Below, in pieces: positions 36,266 to 49,441 of a stretch of DNA of 64,000 bases (the stretch's first letter is position 1; each line of letters begins with the position of its first letter). The position numbers were made by a program, and so were the translations under genes. The stretch is from Nereocystis luetkeana (taxonomy: Eukaryota > Sar > Phaeophyceae > Laminariales > Laminariaceae). The notes under the pieces were generated by a model that made no database searches, was not told the DNA's origin, and was given only the letters and a program-made list of their open reading frames with translations. Location: the NCBI GenBank assembly GCA_031213475.1, contig JARUPZ010000003.1, forward strand, positions 7,680,740 to 7,744,739, read 5' to 3'.

Positions 36266-36896
36266 TAAATAGGTAGGTCTGCTTCTTCGTCTGTTATGTA
36301 CACCATGACGACTCTCATCGTTTATCGGTTTATATCGTGCGTGGTATTTAGTAGTTCACGGCCCATCATCACTCCATCCACTCTCCTCCAATATTTTCGT
36401 TCTGTGCACTGAACAATTTAATTAATTGTGGCGGCACTGCAGGCGCGCCTTTTTACTTCTCGCGAACAGCAACACACACGAAAAGCGTGGGGGGGGTGCG
36501 GGGGGGACGACCTGTCCCGAGGGAGAGAGAACCGGCACGTCCGAAGCTGTCGGCGTCCGGGACTGTATGTGACGTATGACTACAACATACAACAAACAAC
36601 AGTACTACTACTACTGTACGTACACAGCAGTAGTAAGTAGTAGTACCATTTTCCATGGACCAGGATCCCATCACAGGATGGATGACATCAGGGCCGTTCC
36701 TGGCTATTCGTAATTAATTATTGTTTTGAGTTGTCCGTCATTTTCACATACATCCGTTCGCGGGAAAATGAAGAAAAAACTTTTGAAACCTTTTGATTTT
36801 TGTCAAGAGGAAACGTGCGTGCGTGCCGCCGGTACAACAATATGAGATTCGTTGATGAGCGGTGTGAATGAATGAGTGTTTTAGGCGTTGAATACT

Positions 36897-37006
36897 ATTA
36901 CAGGGGGGCCATGGTAAATAGGACAAAATATTATTAGTAAAACTAGCGCAATATATAGGTTTGAATGTATATCGTAGGTCCTATTTAATGTGGTCCGCCC
37001 CGTATT
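36897..37006. mobile_element. MITE-like foldback element, copy 5
   Basis: 110 bp with inverted ends ATTACAGGGGGGCCATGGTA and a diverged partner ending CCCCGTATT. ACT flanks both sides. Confidence 0.75.
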
Positions 37007-38987
37007 ACTTCCCTGGTATTAATTACTGCCGCTGTTATTTTTTTTCGAGGAGAGTTCCAGTATTATTGCCCCTCTCCACCGGGCAGGATGCTCTCGTTTT
37101 TTCAACTTTAAGCTACTATACAGCAGTATATCTACCCGTTGCGGGGTAAAAAAGCTCGAGGCACGTGCCCGGCGTGACCGGTCCCATAGCTATGGCCGTG
37201 GGCTGTGATGGGTAATCAATCGCGAGGAAACTTAGTGGTGGTCCTTTTCTGAGGCACATAATAACGGACGGAGAGAAGAAGAAATTCCAACATGTCGTAT
37301 TTCGTACCGGGTATATAATATTATGCGAAAGAAGCAGGTTGTTGTTGTTGTTCTCACATTAACTCACAATACAATGCAGTCCGTGGCCGCAGGAATACAG
37401 CTAGCTGTTGTGTACGTACTGTACGTAGTCTTTTCTTTGTTTCTCCTTTTTCTGCGTACCAACAGTGAATCGAACTACGCTTGCAGCAGCACAAAATACA
37501 GCAGGGCAGCACCATGAATGATCTGCGCCTGGCATAAACCAGGTAAAACATTTAGAAGGCAGGCATACCTATATAGTTGGGAGAGGGCGAAAAAACCCCC
37601 GCTCTCTATATATATTCGTGACCCTCGTTGCCTAGCCATCACGCGAAAGAGGGGGGGGCGAGGCGGCTTGGCTGGAGAAGGAGAGGGCAAAGGCATCATA
37701 GTATATACATACCAGGTAACAAATACCAGTGCAAAATAAGCTCGAACGGGATGGAAAAAGGAAAATAGAACCAATAAGTATACAAGTGCGCCTGCTCGCC
37801 GTCACCATTATTATTGCGTTCATTCCTTTACGTTTCGCGCACTGCCGTCAAGACATAAACCCAAACCAGGTAGACTATAGTAGTACTAAGTGCGTAAAAA
37901 TAAATACACAGCCAGGAGGAACCAAAGAAAACGAAAAGATGAAAAAAACAGTATTGAATACGAAGCATTCTATGTAAAAATACACAACGAACCACGCCCG
38001 CCCTCAGTAGTAGTATAAGTAATACCGTTGGTGCCCGCAGGTGTAATAAATAGATCAGCTAGCCATTACGATGGACAGCGGGTTTTTGGTAGATAGATGC
38101 TTCTTAGGGAATAAGGAGGGGAGTGGTCGTGTTTTGGTGGATGAGATGGAGGGATGTTGGTTGTGGTACATTAAGTAGTCCTCATGAGCGTCACATCGGT
38201 TTTGATTCGTCGTATGATACTGTCCGCCGCGCTTTTGTTCTGGAGAGAGAGTTCTTCGCTTTCGGTTCCTTAGTCTTTTTTTCAGAACACTACAAAATGT
38301 CGGATGGCAAGCATAGTGATAATAACAAAACATCATGCTCAGAAAACTATATATAGGCTCTGACGTCGACAAGGACAAAATAAATAGGGTTAAGAAACAC
38401 AACTCTGCAGCAGCAGCAGTGGCATCTACTCCAAATTATATAATATATACCTGGTACCTGGTACGAGGTACATAAAATAAAAACTAAACGTCTATCTACG
38501 TCGGAAACAGGATGGGACATCGAGCCCGGACACCAAGCTAGCTTCCCCGCTGTGTGTGCTGCTATTTGCTCTGCCGCACCAAAAAATCGCACAATTTCAA
38601 CACTTTTGGCCTAAAAGTACTAGTAGTAGTGCTGTTCATAGTACCGGTATTATTGTGTTGCAATTATTTTTCATTATTTGATCGAGCCGGCTCAAAACAA
38701 CATAAAATGGGCCAGAATGAAGTCCAGTACACACACGTATACTGTAACTAATTATGAAATACTCCGTATTCCACAGACGAACGAACGCAATATTTAGAGC
38801 ATCAGCAGCACAGTGGTAGTAATATATATATAGCAACGTGGTACGCTTTCTCTCGGAGGCACCTCTCTCCTTTGCTGACATGACTTGATTGAGAATTGCG
38901 AGTCCTCTTTCTGTAGGCTTCCTGTAGACGAAACGCTCACTAACCCGCTCCATCAAACGCCCCCGCCCCACAGTATATACCAGGTAT

Positions 38988-39133
38988 GCCTGTATCTACG
39001 ATAGATGATAATATTAGATAGAACAAAAATCAGAGCACAGCCACAGTATTATATATAGTGTATATATATTATATACATACATAATATATATGCCTGTATC
39101 TACGATAGATACAACAAAAATGAGAGCACAGTT
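38988..39133 (+). repeat. Direct repeat pair around an AT-rich core
   Basis: GCCTGTATCTACGATAGAT and CAAAAAT(C/G)AGAGCACAG occur twice (from 38988 and from 39092), separated by TATATA-rich sequence. Confidence 0.7.
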
Positions 39134-39193
39134 AGTTTTGCTTCCACCAACTAAATCTCTGCGACAACGACAGCTATTCACCATTAAATTTTA

Positions 39194-39270
39194 GGACTGC
39201 AGTCTCGTTTTGAAAATAATTGGGGACACATTGGAATTTGAGTTGTTTGTCCCAAACCGGACTCTACTGG
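39194..39270. repeat. Foldback element, family D copy 2
   Basis: GACTGCAGTCTCGTTTTGAA and the diverged inverted GTCCCAAACCGGACTCTAC. Confidence 0.5.
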
Positions 39271-40133
39271 AGAGTTAGTTCTAAAAGTTGACGCCAGAAC
39301 GAAAAAAAGTCACCACCATCAGCCAATTCGCTCGGTTAATTTAGAGTCGACCGTAGGAACTACCTGGTACACAACAACTATTATATTGCTAACCATTTAT
39401 TTATACCCACCCACCATCATAGCGTGCGTCGCCACATCAACACAACAACAACAGTAGCAGTTCATTGACCACACATACATGTTATTTTATACGGTACCTG
39501 GTTGTAGTATGTATGTGTAAATGGAGGGGGGGTGTTGTGGTGGATGTACTAATATATCACCGGTACGAATCACCCACCTATATGGCGTGACCGATCTCTC
39601 TGTAAAAATCACACGACGTATCGCTAGGACCTTACTGCCACCACCTCACCCACTCTTCTTCCACTACTACTGTAATACCAGGTATACTTCGTATACCTAT
39701 GGCTCTACTGTCAACACTACTATAGCAGCATACCTGGTACAACAGTACACCAGTCAGTATACTATTCTGCTATACAGCTGTACTCTTAATGTTCCTACTG
39801 CAGTACGAGTACTACTACTGCTTGCTGCTGCTGTACGTATTATTGCTGTCGGCCACCAGGTACATAAAAAGAACGTGCCACAGGTATATACTCGTAGCAA
39901 CGCCTCGGCTATATATACTGTATGTAGGTCTAAGCCTGTCTCACCCGGTCGGTCGTTCGCGCACTATTAATATTATTATTGCATCATTGCTATACTCCTC
40001 TACACGTCTATATACCCACGTTCAGCCGGTGCGATACTTACAAAAAATGATCTGCTGTGGACCATGGTGTGTGGTTCGTACATATTATACGTACACACAG
40101 CGTTTTGCCTTCCTTACAAAATCAATGTATAAT

Positions 40134-40240
40134 ATCCTGCAATGTGAGGCCATGGAAAACCCGCAGTATACACGCGATCGTAGTATCACACACAGCTTGC
40201 AAAGCCGGGTTCCAACGAAATCCTCGATCTCACGGCTGTT
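40134..40240 (+). repeat. Family F repeat, 3' fragment
   Basis: GAGGCCATGGAAAACCCGCA, GCGATCGTAGTATCACACAC and CCTCGATCTCACGGCTG match the second half of family F. Confidence 0.6.
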
Positions 40241-43200
40241 TTTTTTTTAAATGTTGTAAATATCACTATCTATTATCATACCAGGTGCCACAGGTACACA
40301 GCACAGCAGAAGGAGGGCCACAGATACGAAGAACTTCTATGCACCTCATCATAGACTGCTCGTGCCGCTGTTGTTGTACCACAGCATCATTGCAATTTGG
40401 CAGGTATGATATAGACATACATGCATGCACTCACTCCTCCTGTGCCACTCGTAATACACAGGCGAATGCTCTTTCTTTGGTGTACTTACTTTTTTTATCC
40501 TCCTTCCTTTTTTGATGCGTGTCTTCAAGTCCTGTGCCCTGTGTCTTCTCGTCTTCTCAGCCGAGGCGAGGCTGTGCAGACTCGCTATGCACGCCAGGCG
40601 GCAGCCATTCACCCGCCTCCCGTTCCGTCCGGTACTCCTACCGTACTCCGTCAGGTATTAATTGTGTCTTCACCTCTCGTGGTGCGCGGCGGCGAGAATA
40701 GCACACCAGATGCCCCAGAACTACACTAATACACACAGTACCAGGTATACCTGGTATATAGTAATACTATAGTAGCTGGCGTGATGCAGGCGAGGGATAG
40801 ATGCTCTCCGCCGAGCTTCTTCGCGCGTCGACACCCGGGCCTCCTCCCCCCCCCCACCTCCTCCCTGCTCAGAAGTTTCTGCGTGTGCCTCGAAGATGAT
40901 GTGCCTGAAATCAACAATAAAAGTTTATTAATAGCATCAGATATCTACCATACTGCAAAGCCTATCTATGCAATATGTATTCATCTCTACGCCACAGCAG
41001 CACAGCACCAACACACCAGCCTTTTAGGGTACCCTAACTCTACAGTTAGCACAGCATGGCCCGCATTGATCGAAAAATAGTCAGCCGTTCATCACCACAC
41101 CAGCCCCGCCTCTACAACAGGCAGACAGGTGTTCATTTCGTTTATTCTCCTTTTTTTCTACAAACAGTATCATTGTACGAGTCGTCGTATAGACCTAGAT
41201 TATATAGCCGTTAGCTTGGGTTTTCCGGCGTGCGGCACACGCAGCATGCTCGCCGTATATCTCTACACTCTGACGTGTCGAGGCGTGCTGGCTGTGTGTG
41301 CGTGACATGGTGCTTGTTGCTGAGTGTGATGACCCGCTTTTCGGCAGCACAACGTATTTAATTTGCTGTCTTTTGCTATATTATTGTCAAAGCAGTAGTA
41401 GGTGAATGGGTGTGGGTACTGGTTGGGGTGTGGGTGGATGCGTTGGTGACCTTCCCCCCGCTCGAAAACTCGTTGCTGGCGGTCTTAGGCCCCCGCCTTC
41501 GTTGCTCTCTCACCGTGTCGCTCTGTCGATCGCGCCGTGTGGCTCTTGTAATTGTTAATGTTACAGCTAAACTCTACGTTTGCGCCCGCGCACCAGCGTG
41601 TGTGTGTATAAATATATTTATACAGAAAATTAAAAATAACAGCTAGCCGCGAAATCGATGATTTCGTCGAAACTCACCTATCTTTGCAAGCTGTGTGTGA
41701 CGCTTTGATCGCGCGTACTACGTTTTTTTTATGGCCTCATGTCGGGTATATAGTAGGAGTGTGGGTGTGAATATGTACGCATGTTGTGTGGAAAATGTCC
41801 ATGTGGTACCCCCTCCCCGTCTTGGCTGTAGTATTGCACTGATCTTGGCCTTCATTTCAAGTATCGTCGAGACACAAATACCTGGTACTTCTTATTTCCA
41901 CTCAATCAGAAGCAGCCGTCATCGTGTTTTGGATCCACGTAACCTTATTATGCATAATATACTTCGAAGTACGTCAATAGATCATCATGCTGTCACTGTT
42001 ATCTCTACGCCCGTAGGTTATCCGTGGCTTGCGTTTTCCGTCCATGAAAATAGCGCTCTTCTTCTTACAAAGTGCGTTTTGTGCTGCGCCCCCTCTGAAA
42101 ACACAACAGCTATTATACTCGTACACAAACTGAAATGCTCTGTCTGGAAGCTTGGGTCCACATAATACACTACCAGGTAAATACTTTGTACAATAATAGG
42201 CGAACAAGAGCAGTCAGTCAGTATCGCTGTACAATTCATACTGCTGTTGTTGGCTGTTGTACTCGAAAACCCCCGTTCTACGAGAACATATATAAACATG
42301 TACTTCGTGTATATACCTGGTATATTATATACCAGGTATGTATGTATCTATAACCTTCCCGAAACAAAAGGAAACGTACACATATCCAGCAGTTGTACAC
42401 CGACGTAGAGCAGTTCAAAAAACCTTTACAGATGCTACTGCTGCCAATACACTACTTACTCTGTAGCATTCATACAATAATGCCACTGCCAATGATATGA
42501 CATTCATGCAAATATCATGCTGATATAGTTTTACTTCTGCGACTGCTGTACTGCCTGTACACCACACTCTCTACTTGGTTTTCATTGCTTCAAGTAAACT
42601 ATACCGGACCGGTGTTCCTACAGTAGTAGTAGTAGTAAAAAATACCCAGACACATTTTCTCGACCTGGTGAGCATTTATTTTTTGTTTGGTTCCTACGAG
42701 GTGTTCGCAGTTGCAATCAATTACTGCTATTAATATTAATAGTTTACATGCGAGTGCTTGTCAGGTAATTAGTAATAATGTTACTACTACAAGCAGTAGT
42801 AGTATTAATAGTGCACTACGAGTAGCCTTAATGAGCGATGCACAAGACCCCAAACACCTCGCGGAATATATGTGCCTGATGTGTTTTCCTGTAGTACTAC
42901 GTGCTGCCTTTTTTTGGCTGTAGTTACCACCAGGTAGTTGTGATGGTAACCTTCAATTTGTTCGAGCGAATGATGTGATTCATAGGGTACATATATTACA
43001 CGCATTTCCCTTATATAATATAGATCTCCATCCGCCCGTCCGACCACGCGATATAACATCTCCGACAGCAAACACTGCACGCGGCCTGCTCCCCTCTTCC
43101 TGCGGCGATGTGGTGCTTTATTCAACTTGTTTTTGTGGTTCAGCGTCCAGTGCTATCATCGCGGTTGCCTGCATGCGACATAGTTACATTAGTAGTAGTG

Positions 43201-43431
43201 GTATTAATAGTAGTATACAGTAGTATTGGAAAATCTCTTAGTACTACGCTACTATTATCATTATTTTACTTGCCATCCGACAATGTGCAGCATGATCTTC
43301 AACATGGATCACTTCTAACTTTCCCGAAAGAAGAAAACCTCGGAAACAAAAGGAAACCCATGCACCAAGTCTACCTTCCTTCTGTGCCAACTTTCGGCTT
43401 TTCTACGCTACTATTACTCCTACTCCTCCTC

Positions 43432-43659
<228 letters not shown>

Positions 43660-43738
43660 ATGATGCATAAGGATACACATGGAAGGAGATGCCCGTGTGA
43701 TAAGGTCTTAGTCCGTTGGACTACTGGTACAGGGTCAA

Positions 43739-44370
43739 CCAATCACAATCACCTACCTGTTCGAACAGGAACAACCGGACGGCTCGGTACGGCCCGTTGC
43801 TTCTATCAGCCGCGCTACCCTCGATTCCGAGAGCCACTGATCCCCTTTGGACTTGGAAGCTGGCAGCATTGGCTGGGCCATCAAACGACGCCGAGGTTAC
43901 CTATGAGGCACGAAGTTCCGCATATGTTCGGACCAAAACGCGCTTGAGAGCATCGGCAAAGTAGGGGATCACAACGCGCGAGTGCAGCGGTGGCTCGAGT
44001 TCCTCACCGCGTTTGACTACACCCTTGAGTACCGCAAGGGCAGCGCCAACGGCAATGCTGATTTCCTATCCCGCTTGTCAGGGACCGCCACAGAACACGA
44101 CCGCGGTGGGTCTAACAGCCTCACCCCCCGTTGAGGACGGCGGTATCTCCCTCACCCGAGCCTGCGGGCTTCGCACTCGCTCTTCGCCGGCCCCTGGTGT
44201 CGGTTTGAGTGGGCTGGTGCTCGGCACCGAAAGCGCCGTCTTGGGCGGGGTGCCTTTCACCTCATTAGATTTTCGTGATTTTCACGCACACGGGCCACCT
44301 ATGGGGATTGACGACCTTTCTGCTTTTTTGGGGAGATTCGTCGCTCGTGCTCGAGTCCAGAGCAAAAACT
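43739..44370 (+). pseudogene. Decayed Ty3/gypsy pol fragment (RNase H region)
   Basis: Remnant of a Ty3/gypsy-type retrotransposon polyprotein, covering the RNase H end of reverse transcriptase. In one frame from about 43757 it reads YLFEQEQPDGSVRPVASISR, LDLEAGSIGWAIKRRRGYL, then GDHNARVQRWLEFLTAFDYT, LEYRKGSANGNADFLSRL. The last segment is the typical end of the gypsy RNase H domain. In-frame TGA codons at 43838-43840 and 43904-43906 interrupt it. A further frame change occurs in a C run near 44125, after which the frame used at 44013-44552 continues. No integrase, protease or LTR was found nearby, so this is an isolated fragment. Confidence 0.8.
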
Positions 44371-44640
44371 ACGGCCTGGCTGGATATACTCTCAGCAGAG
44401 CGGGGGCGCTCAGGTGTCTTGGATGGCAGAGGACTCGAGTGAGGTGCCACAGCGGCAATACCCAAGGCCTGGCTGGACACGCGCTCCCCGATGCGAGGGC
44501 GCCCAGGTGTCTTGGACGTCTTGGACGGCAGAGGGCTCGAGTCGGAAGCTAAAGCTACGATACCCATGACCTGGCTGTTCACGCGCTCCACGGAGCGGGG
44601 ACGCCCAGTTGTCTCGGATGGGAGAACTCGCTCAGTCAAA
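44350..44640 (+). repeat. Imperfect tandem repeat, about 85-100 bp units
   Basis: Three diverged units start at CTCGAGT (44350, 44434, 44536). Each contains a CCTGGCTG block and (CAGGTGTCTTGGA)-like sequence followed by GGCAGAG. It adjoins the gypsy fragment and may be the degenerate tail of its polyprotein. Confidence 0.6.
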
Positions 44641-44754
44641 GAAGTACCATAACACGTGTGTAGACACCCCAAAATCTACCACCCAACACTTGGCGTCAAC
44701 GGCAGAACATGCAGTCTTGAGCATTTCCCTCCGCCCTCCGTCGATGCTGGGGTG

Positions 44755-45155
44755 CGGGGGCGGGGTGTACTCGATAGGAGATATGTACTCGATTTCATGC
44801 GTAGCCGTAGTCGTATGACCATAGACCCTCGCATCTCTACAATGCCGGGACGGAGCATGTCTATTTTTCACCGACCGGGCAGACATTGCTTGCACCAAGC
44901 GCGGAGCACCGTGAGATGGAGGGCGATTCGCATGGAAGTTGAGCTGCATCCTACTACGAACCACTTGTGAGGCGGACTTGCATATGGATGACAGCTTCAA
45001 TGGGTGAATTTTTGCTCCAGTATGGCCACTCCCAGAGACAGCAAGGGGAGTACTATGTAACTGCCGCTTGGGTGCCTTACCATAAACATACCGCGATACG
45101 ATCAATCCCCCTGTGCGGAGTAAAGGTTCCGTCCCCCGCACAAAATGATCTAGCG
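44755..45155 (-). mobile_element. Family A repeat, 5'-truncated copy
   Basis: Reverse copy. A G-rich tract is followed by GGTGTACTCGATAGGAGATA, the shared inner blocks, and the ACTCCGCACA-side sequence up to another G tract that begins a family B copy. Confidence 0.75.
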
Positions 45156-45490
45156 GGGGGGGGGTGTACTCATCTGTCGCTTGCCTTCGATATTTGACCG
45201 TTGATCACGCACCCCCGTCGAGAAAGAATACCGTTCGTACTCTTAGCAGAGACACCCCCCAACACTTGGGGCCCCATTGCGGGGGTATCAATATGTTACA
45301 AAAAACGTTTTGCCTACGTACCTCATCCCCTTCCTGGTTCGGCTTTTAGGGTCACCATCTATCTGCTAGGATAGCTGTCGTTTTCTTCCCATTGTCTGCA
45401 GTAGTGTACTAACCTTCTCTGCACCACATTCGTCTATTTTCCATATCTCCTCCTCCAACACATTCTGTTCCATCATGTGGATTTCATATT
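45146..45490 (-). repeat. Family B repeat, long copy
   Basis: G tract, TGTACTCATCTGTCGCTTGC, then CCCCTTCCTGGTTCGGCTTT and CATATCTCCTCCTCCAACAC. It parallels the copy at 22800-23165. Confidence 0.65.
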
Positions 45491-45603
45491 ATTTCTCAAT
45501 GTGAGTTTGACTCTCTTTCGCTTAGCGACAAGGGCCCATACGTGAACTTTCTTACCCCTCCTCCCAACTGCTGGGATGCGTACATATCTTTTCCTTCTGC
45601 CCC

Positions 45604-45848
45604 GTTCTACGATAGAGGTAGCACATTTCCGCTATTTTGTTTCTGAAAGACGGGGGGTCTTCTTAACCCCAAGTCGTCGGAATGAAAAATCTTGACTTCT
45701 AAAAAAATTGTTTATGTAGACTCGGGTCATGGGATTCTTCGCCGCGATGCGATTCGATATTTGCTGAAGTCGGTTTTCGGGTGAGGTATGGAGCTCCTTA
45801 AATGAGGAGCCTCAGACAATTTAGGGTGAACCTCTATTATCGTAGAAC
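45604..45848. mobile_element. TIR element family E, copy 1
   Basis: Terminal inverted repeats GTTCTACGATAGAGGT and ACCTCTATTATCGTAGAAC enclose 245 bp. A small inner hairpin is GAGCTCCTTAAATGAGGAGC. Confidence 0.75.
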
Positions 45849-46899
45849 GCCTTTTCCTTCTGGTAGGACCTGGTCGCCTTACACTAACTAACAGTTTCAG
45901 CGTCTACTTCACGTAGCCGATTTTTAGGCTGTGTAAATACGTTTTTGACTCCAATATCTTCTCTTGACCTCCCGTACACCTCAAAGTCCTCTCACCCTTC
46001 TATCTTCGTTGATATTGATACGTAGCGTTTCCCATATTCTTACAAAGTTAGCTCGCTTTCCGTCTTGTGCATGCCCCCCCCAAACGTTTCCACGGATGGT
46101 GTCGCTTCTTAGTGTTCTCCTTTTTCCTCCCGTCCTTCACCGACTGTCTTATCCCACCTTATTTCGTCAAGCTCATCCTCTCGCCTCAATCTCTCATACG
46201 ACACTACTATTCGATTGTATAGATGGCTGGCAAACTCCTTGTGTTAGGCATATTCCTTACTTCAAGAGGCAAGGGGGCTCCGTACCACATCCGGGCCTGC
46301 CGCATGCGCGGTGCACTCGCCCGTTCCTGGCATCGTTTGTTTAGCGGGCTGTTGACCCGGCCCTATAGTAGTGCCGTTCTTGGCGGATTCTCTTTCACCC
46401 CTGCTCTTCTGATTTTATATTCTAGTCTGGTCGGCCCCCCGCCTGATCATCAGTCGCCGGGGGGAGGGGGGGAGAGGGGGGGGGCGCTTAGTTAGGGCAA
46501 TATTGCCGCTCATACTGAGGCACAAGATCGTACACACTTTATGTGCTGCGATTTTCCAACTATGCGTTTTCGCCCTGCCACCGCCACCCCCCCCATTATT
46601 GCTGAGAATGTGGCCGCCGTCTGTGTCCGGCCGTGTCAAGGGTGTATTTTTCGCCCCCACCTCCGCCCTCGCGGGGAATGTGGCGATAGTAATTGCTATC
46701 TCATCTCCAAAGGTGAATTTTCGCCAACCCCCTCCTCCCCCCCCTCCCTCCCTCGGCTGCTGGGTCCATTAATAGCGCTACTACAAGAGTACTACGGTAC
46801 TACCATTAATACCCTACAGTACTACTACTACTACACTGCTACTACTACTACTACTACTACTACTACGCTGCTACTACTACTACTACTACTACTACTACT

Positions 46900-47006
46900 A
46901 TTACGGGGGACCATAGTTGATAGGACCAAATATTGTTCGTAAAAATGGTGAAATATATAGGTTTTTATGTATACCATAGGTCCTATTAACTATGGTCCCC
47001 CGTAAT
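46900..47006. mobile_element. MITE-like foldback element, copy 6
   Basis: 107 bp with inverted ends of about 28 bp differing at one base. It is inserted inside an ACT trinucleotide run (46.84-47.05 kb). Confidence 0.85.
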
Positions 47007-47489
47007 ACTACTACCACCACCACTACCACCAATACTACCACCACTACTACTAACTCTGTTGATATGGCTGAAGTCTTCATTTGGTTGTAGCATTGTTTGC
47101 TTACATTTGTGGAAAGTATTGTAGTGCTTGTTTTAGACAGGCAGAGAGACAAGAAGTCAGGGGGAGAAACAGACATTAGATAGACATACGCTTCTATACT
47201 TTTTGAGCCAGACGACCACAGTGAACTTGTGGGATATCTATGCGTGCTGTACACTGCTGTGCGCAATCCTGTACTACGCATCTACTACCCTCATAGGAGA
47301 AGCGAACGCCTGCATTGTTTTCTGCATTACTACAGAGTAGTATGTGTTCACTGCAGGAGTGCACTATACCGTACTGCTGTGCACCCACCCTTGAAGCAGT
47401 TATCATTACTACTGTATCCTTGTCTCCTTTTTCGTCAAATGTTGGCCAACACGAATAGAAAATTTGTCGACGTTCACCCCCTCCTGTTG

Positions 47490-48975
47490 AATTTCCGTTG
47501 TGTGTGCCTGATTGATATCGATGGGGTAGAGTTGGCGGCGGATATTTTTGTTACAGTTGCAGTAGGCTGATCCGGAGTGGTGATGCATCAGTCTGTAATT
47601 TCGAAACAAGACACAACAAAAAAAGAAATCTCAGCGGGGTGGAGATCGATTTTTTCTTCGGAACTCAGTGCTGCAAGCTGCCTGATGTGATACCTACCGT
47701 GCTCGCGCTTGCTCTATGACCAATCAGGCTGACACAAAGATGTGGCATATGATGCCAGTAGATCGCTTTTTCAAGAGCCGCTCTCGGTCCAACACACAAG
47801 GCACAAACCCTACGCGAGTATTCGCACGGTGGGATTGTTAGATATCGTGACGACCGGGAACCGTACAGATATATCCGAAGCCAAGGTTCGCTGTCCACCC
47901 GAAGAAATGTAACACTGAATACAAATAAGCACATTAATACCATACCAGGTACTAATTACTGTAGGCCGCTCAATCTGTACGCCACGTGGAGAGCAAGTTG
48001 GAGATGACCGTTTCTACTGTACTGGCCACCACCAAATATGATAATACCGGCATCTGCTTCTAACACCCCCTTCTATGGAGGCAGTCTGTTTCGCAACTTG
48101 GTCGCCCGTCGACTAAGCTACTATCAATACGATGCCTTGAAATGGGTTCGTCACGAATACCCTTTGATTTTGGTTGGTATTTGATCCGGGAAAATTTTTG
48201 AGGATAGGTGCCAATAGGCAGAGCCCGGAATGATCCTGCTTCAGTCAGATATACGACTGACCAGGCTTGCACCAAGAGTAATATGTGCCAGAATACCGCT
48301 GTATCAGGCATCCTTTGGGTCAACACATGGACACCAAAACGCAACGAGCAAGGTGAGCAAACCGAAGAGAGAGGGGCAATCGGGGATCGTACATATATAT
48401 ATTTTGGGGCACAGATTCGGCGTCTATCCGATATGTAACGCCAAACAGATATAACTGGTACCTGGTACACGCTACGAACCAACTCAAGACGTTCGATGTG
48501 TATCCCAGGTGGATACACATATGACGTCATCGGGAAAAAACCCGGTACTACCGACCATCAACACTGAGGTGACTAGGTATGCCTTTCCAACACGCCCCTT
48601 CGATGGAGGTAGTATAACCAGTAATGTGCGTGTCCATCAACCACCTAGAACTAACTATTGTTATATGTAAAAAGCGATTGTATCGAAAATACGTGTTGCG
48701 TTTAGTTATCGATGTGACCGGTTGATATCGATCGGGCAGAGGTGGCGAGGATAGGTGTCACGCTGATCCGGAACGATGCTGCATCAGTCAGATGTATGAC
48801 TGATCTGGCTTGCACAAATGTGTTCCGGGGGATATACCTCTAAGAGGCGTGTTCAGGCCAACACACCGACCTAAAAAACCACGAGTACGGTCAGAGAGTA
48901 GCCACTTAAACACAGCGACGACAACTATTATAGCAAGAGAAGATAAATAGTGACGGGTTCAGGGATCGTACAGCG
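47490..48975 (+). repeat. Three diverged units of repeat family G
   Basis: Units at about 47.50-47.92, 48.06-48.43 and 48.59-48.97 kb share GATATCGAT(G/C)GGG(T/C)AGAG, GCTGATCCGGA(A/G), GCATCAGTC, GACTGA(C/T)C(A/T)GGCTTGCAC and AACACA blocks in varying completeness. No open frame is shared among them. Confidence 0.5.
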
Positions 48976-49203
48976 AAGCCCGTAGCCGTGACTAGCAGTC
49001 TATTTGGATTGTAGCGACAAACGAATACACATCCAATACGATCGCGTTACCATTGCTACGCCTTGTGTACGTCGAACGGATAGCAACATCGACGATCAAT
49101 AAACAGATAGCCTAGTGTCTATTTCTAGCTGTCTCTTGCAATTCGCTTCCGACCGTCCTCTCCCTCTCTCCCTCCACAAGCTATCGGTAGATGTTCTCGA
49201 CGC

Positions 49204-49441
49204 GTTCTACGATAGAGGTAGCACATTTCCGCTATTTTTGTTTCTGAGTGACGGGGCTCCTTGACCCCAAATCGTCCGAATGCCAATGTGTTTTCGATTT
49301 ATGACACTTTTGTGTACATGGGCCATGGGAATATTTATCGGGATGCAATTTGTTTTTTGCTTACATGCGTTTTCGGGTAAGGTATGGAGCTCCTAAAGTG
49401 AGGAGCTTCAGAAAAGTTAGGGTGAACTTCTATCGTAGAAC
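49204..49441. mobile_element. TIR element family E, copy 2
   Basis: 238 bp with ends GTTCTACGATAGAGGTAGCA and TTCTATCGTAGAAC. It shares ATTTCCGCTATTTT, TTGACCCCAA-like and GGTATGGAGCTCCT with the 45.6 kb copy. Confidence 0.75.
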
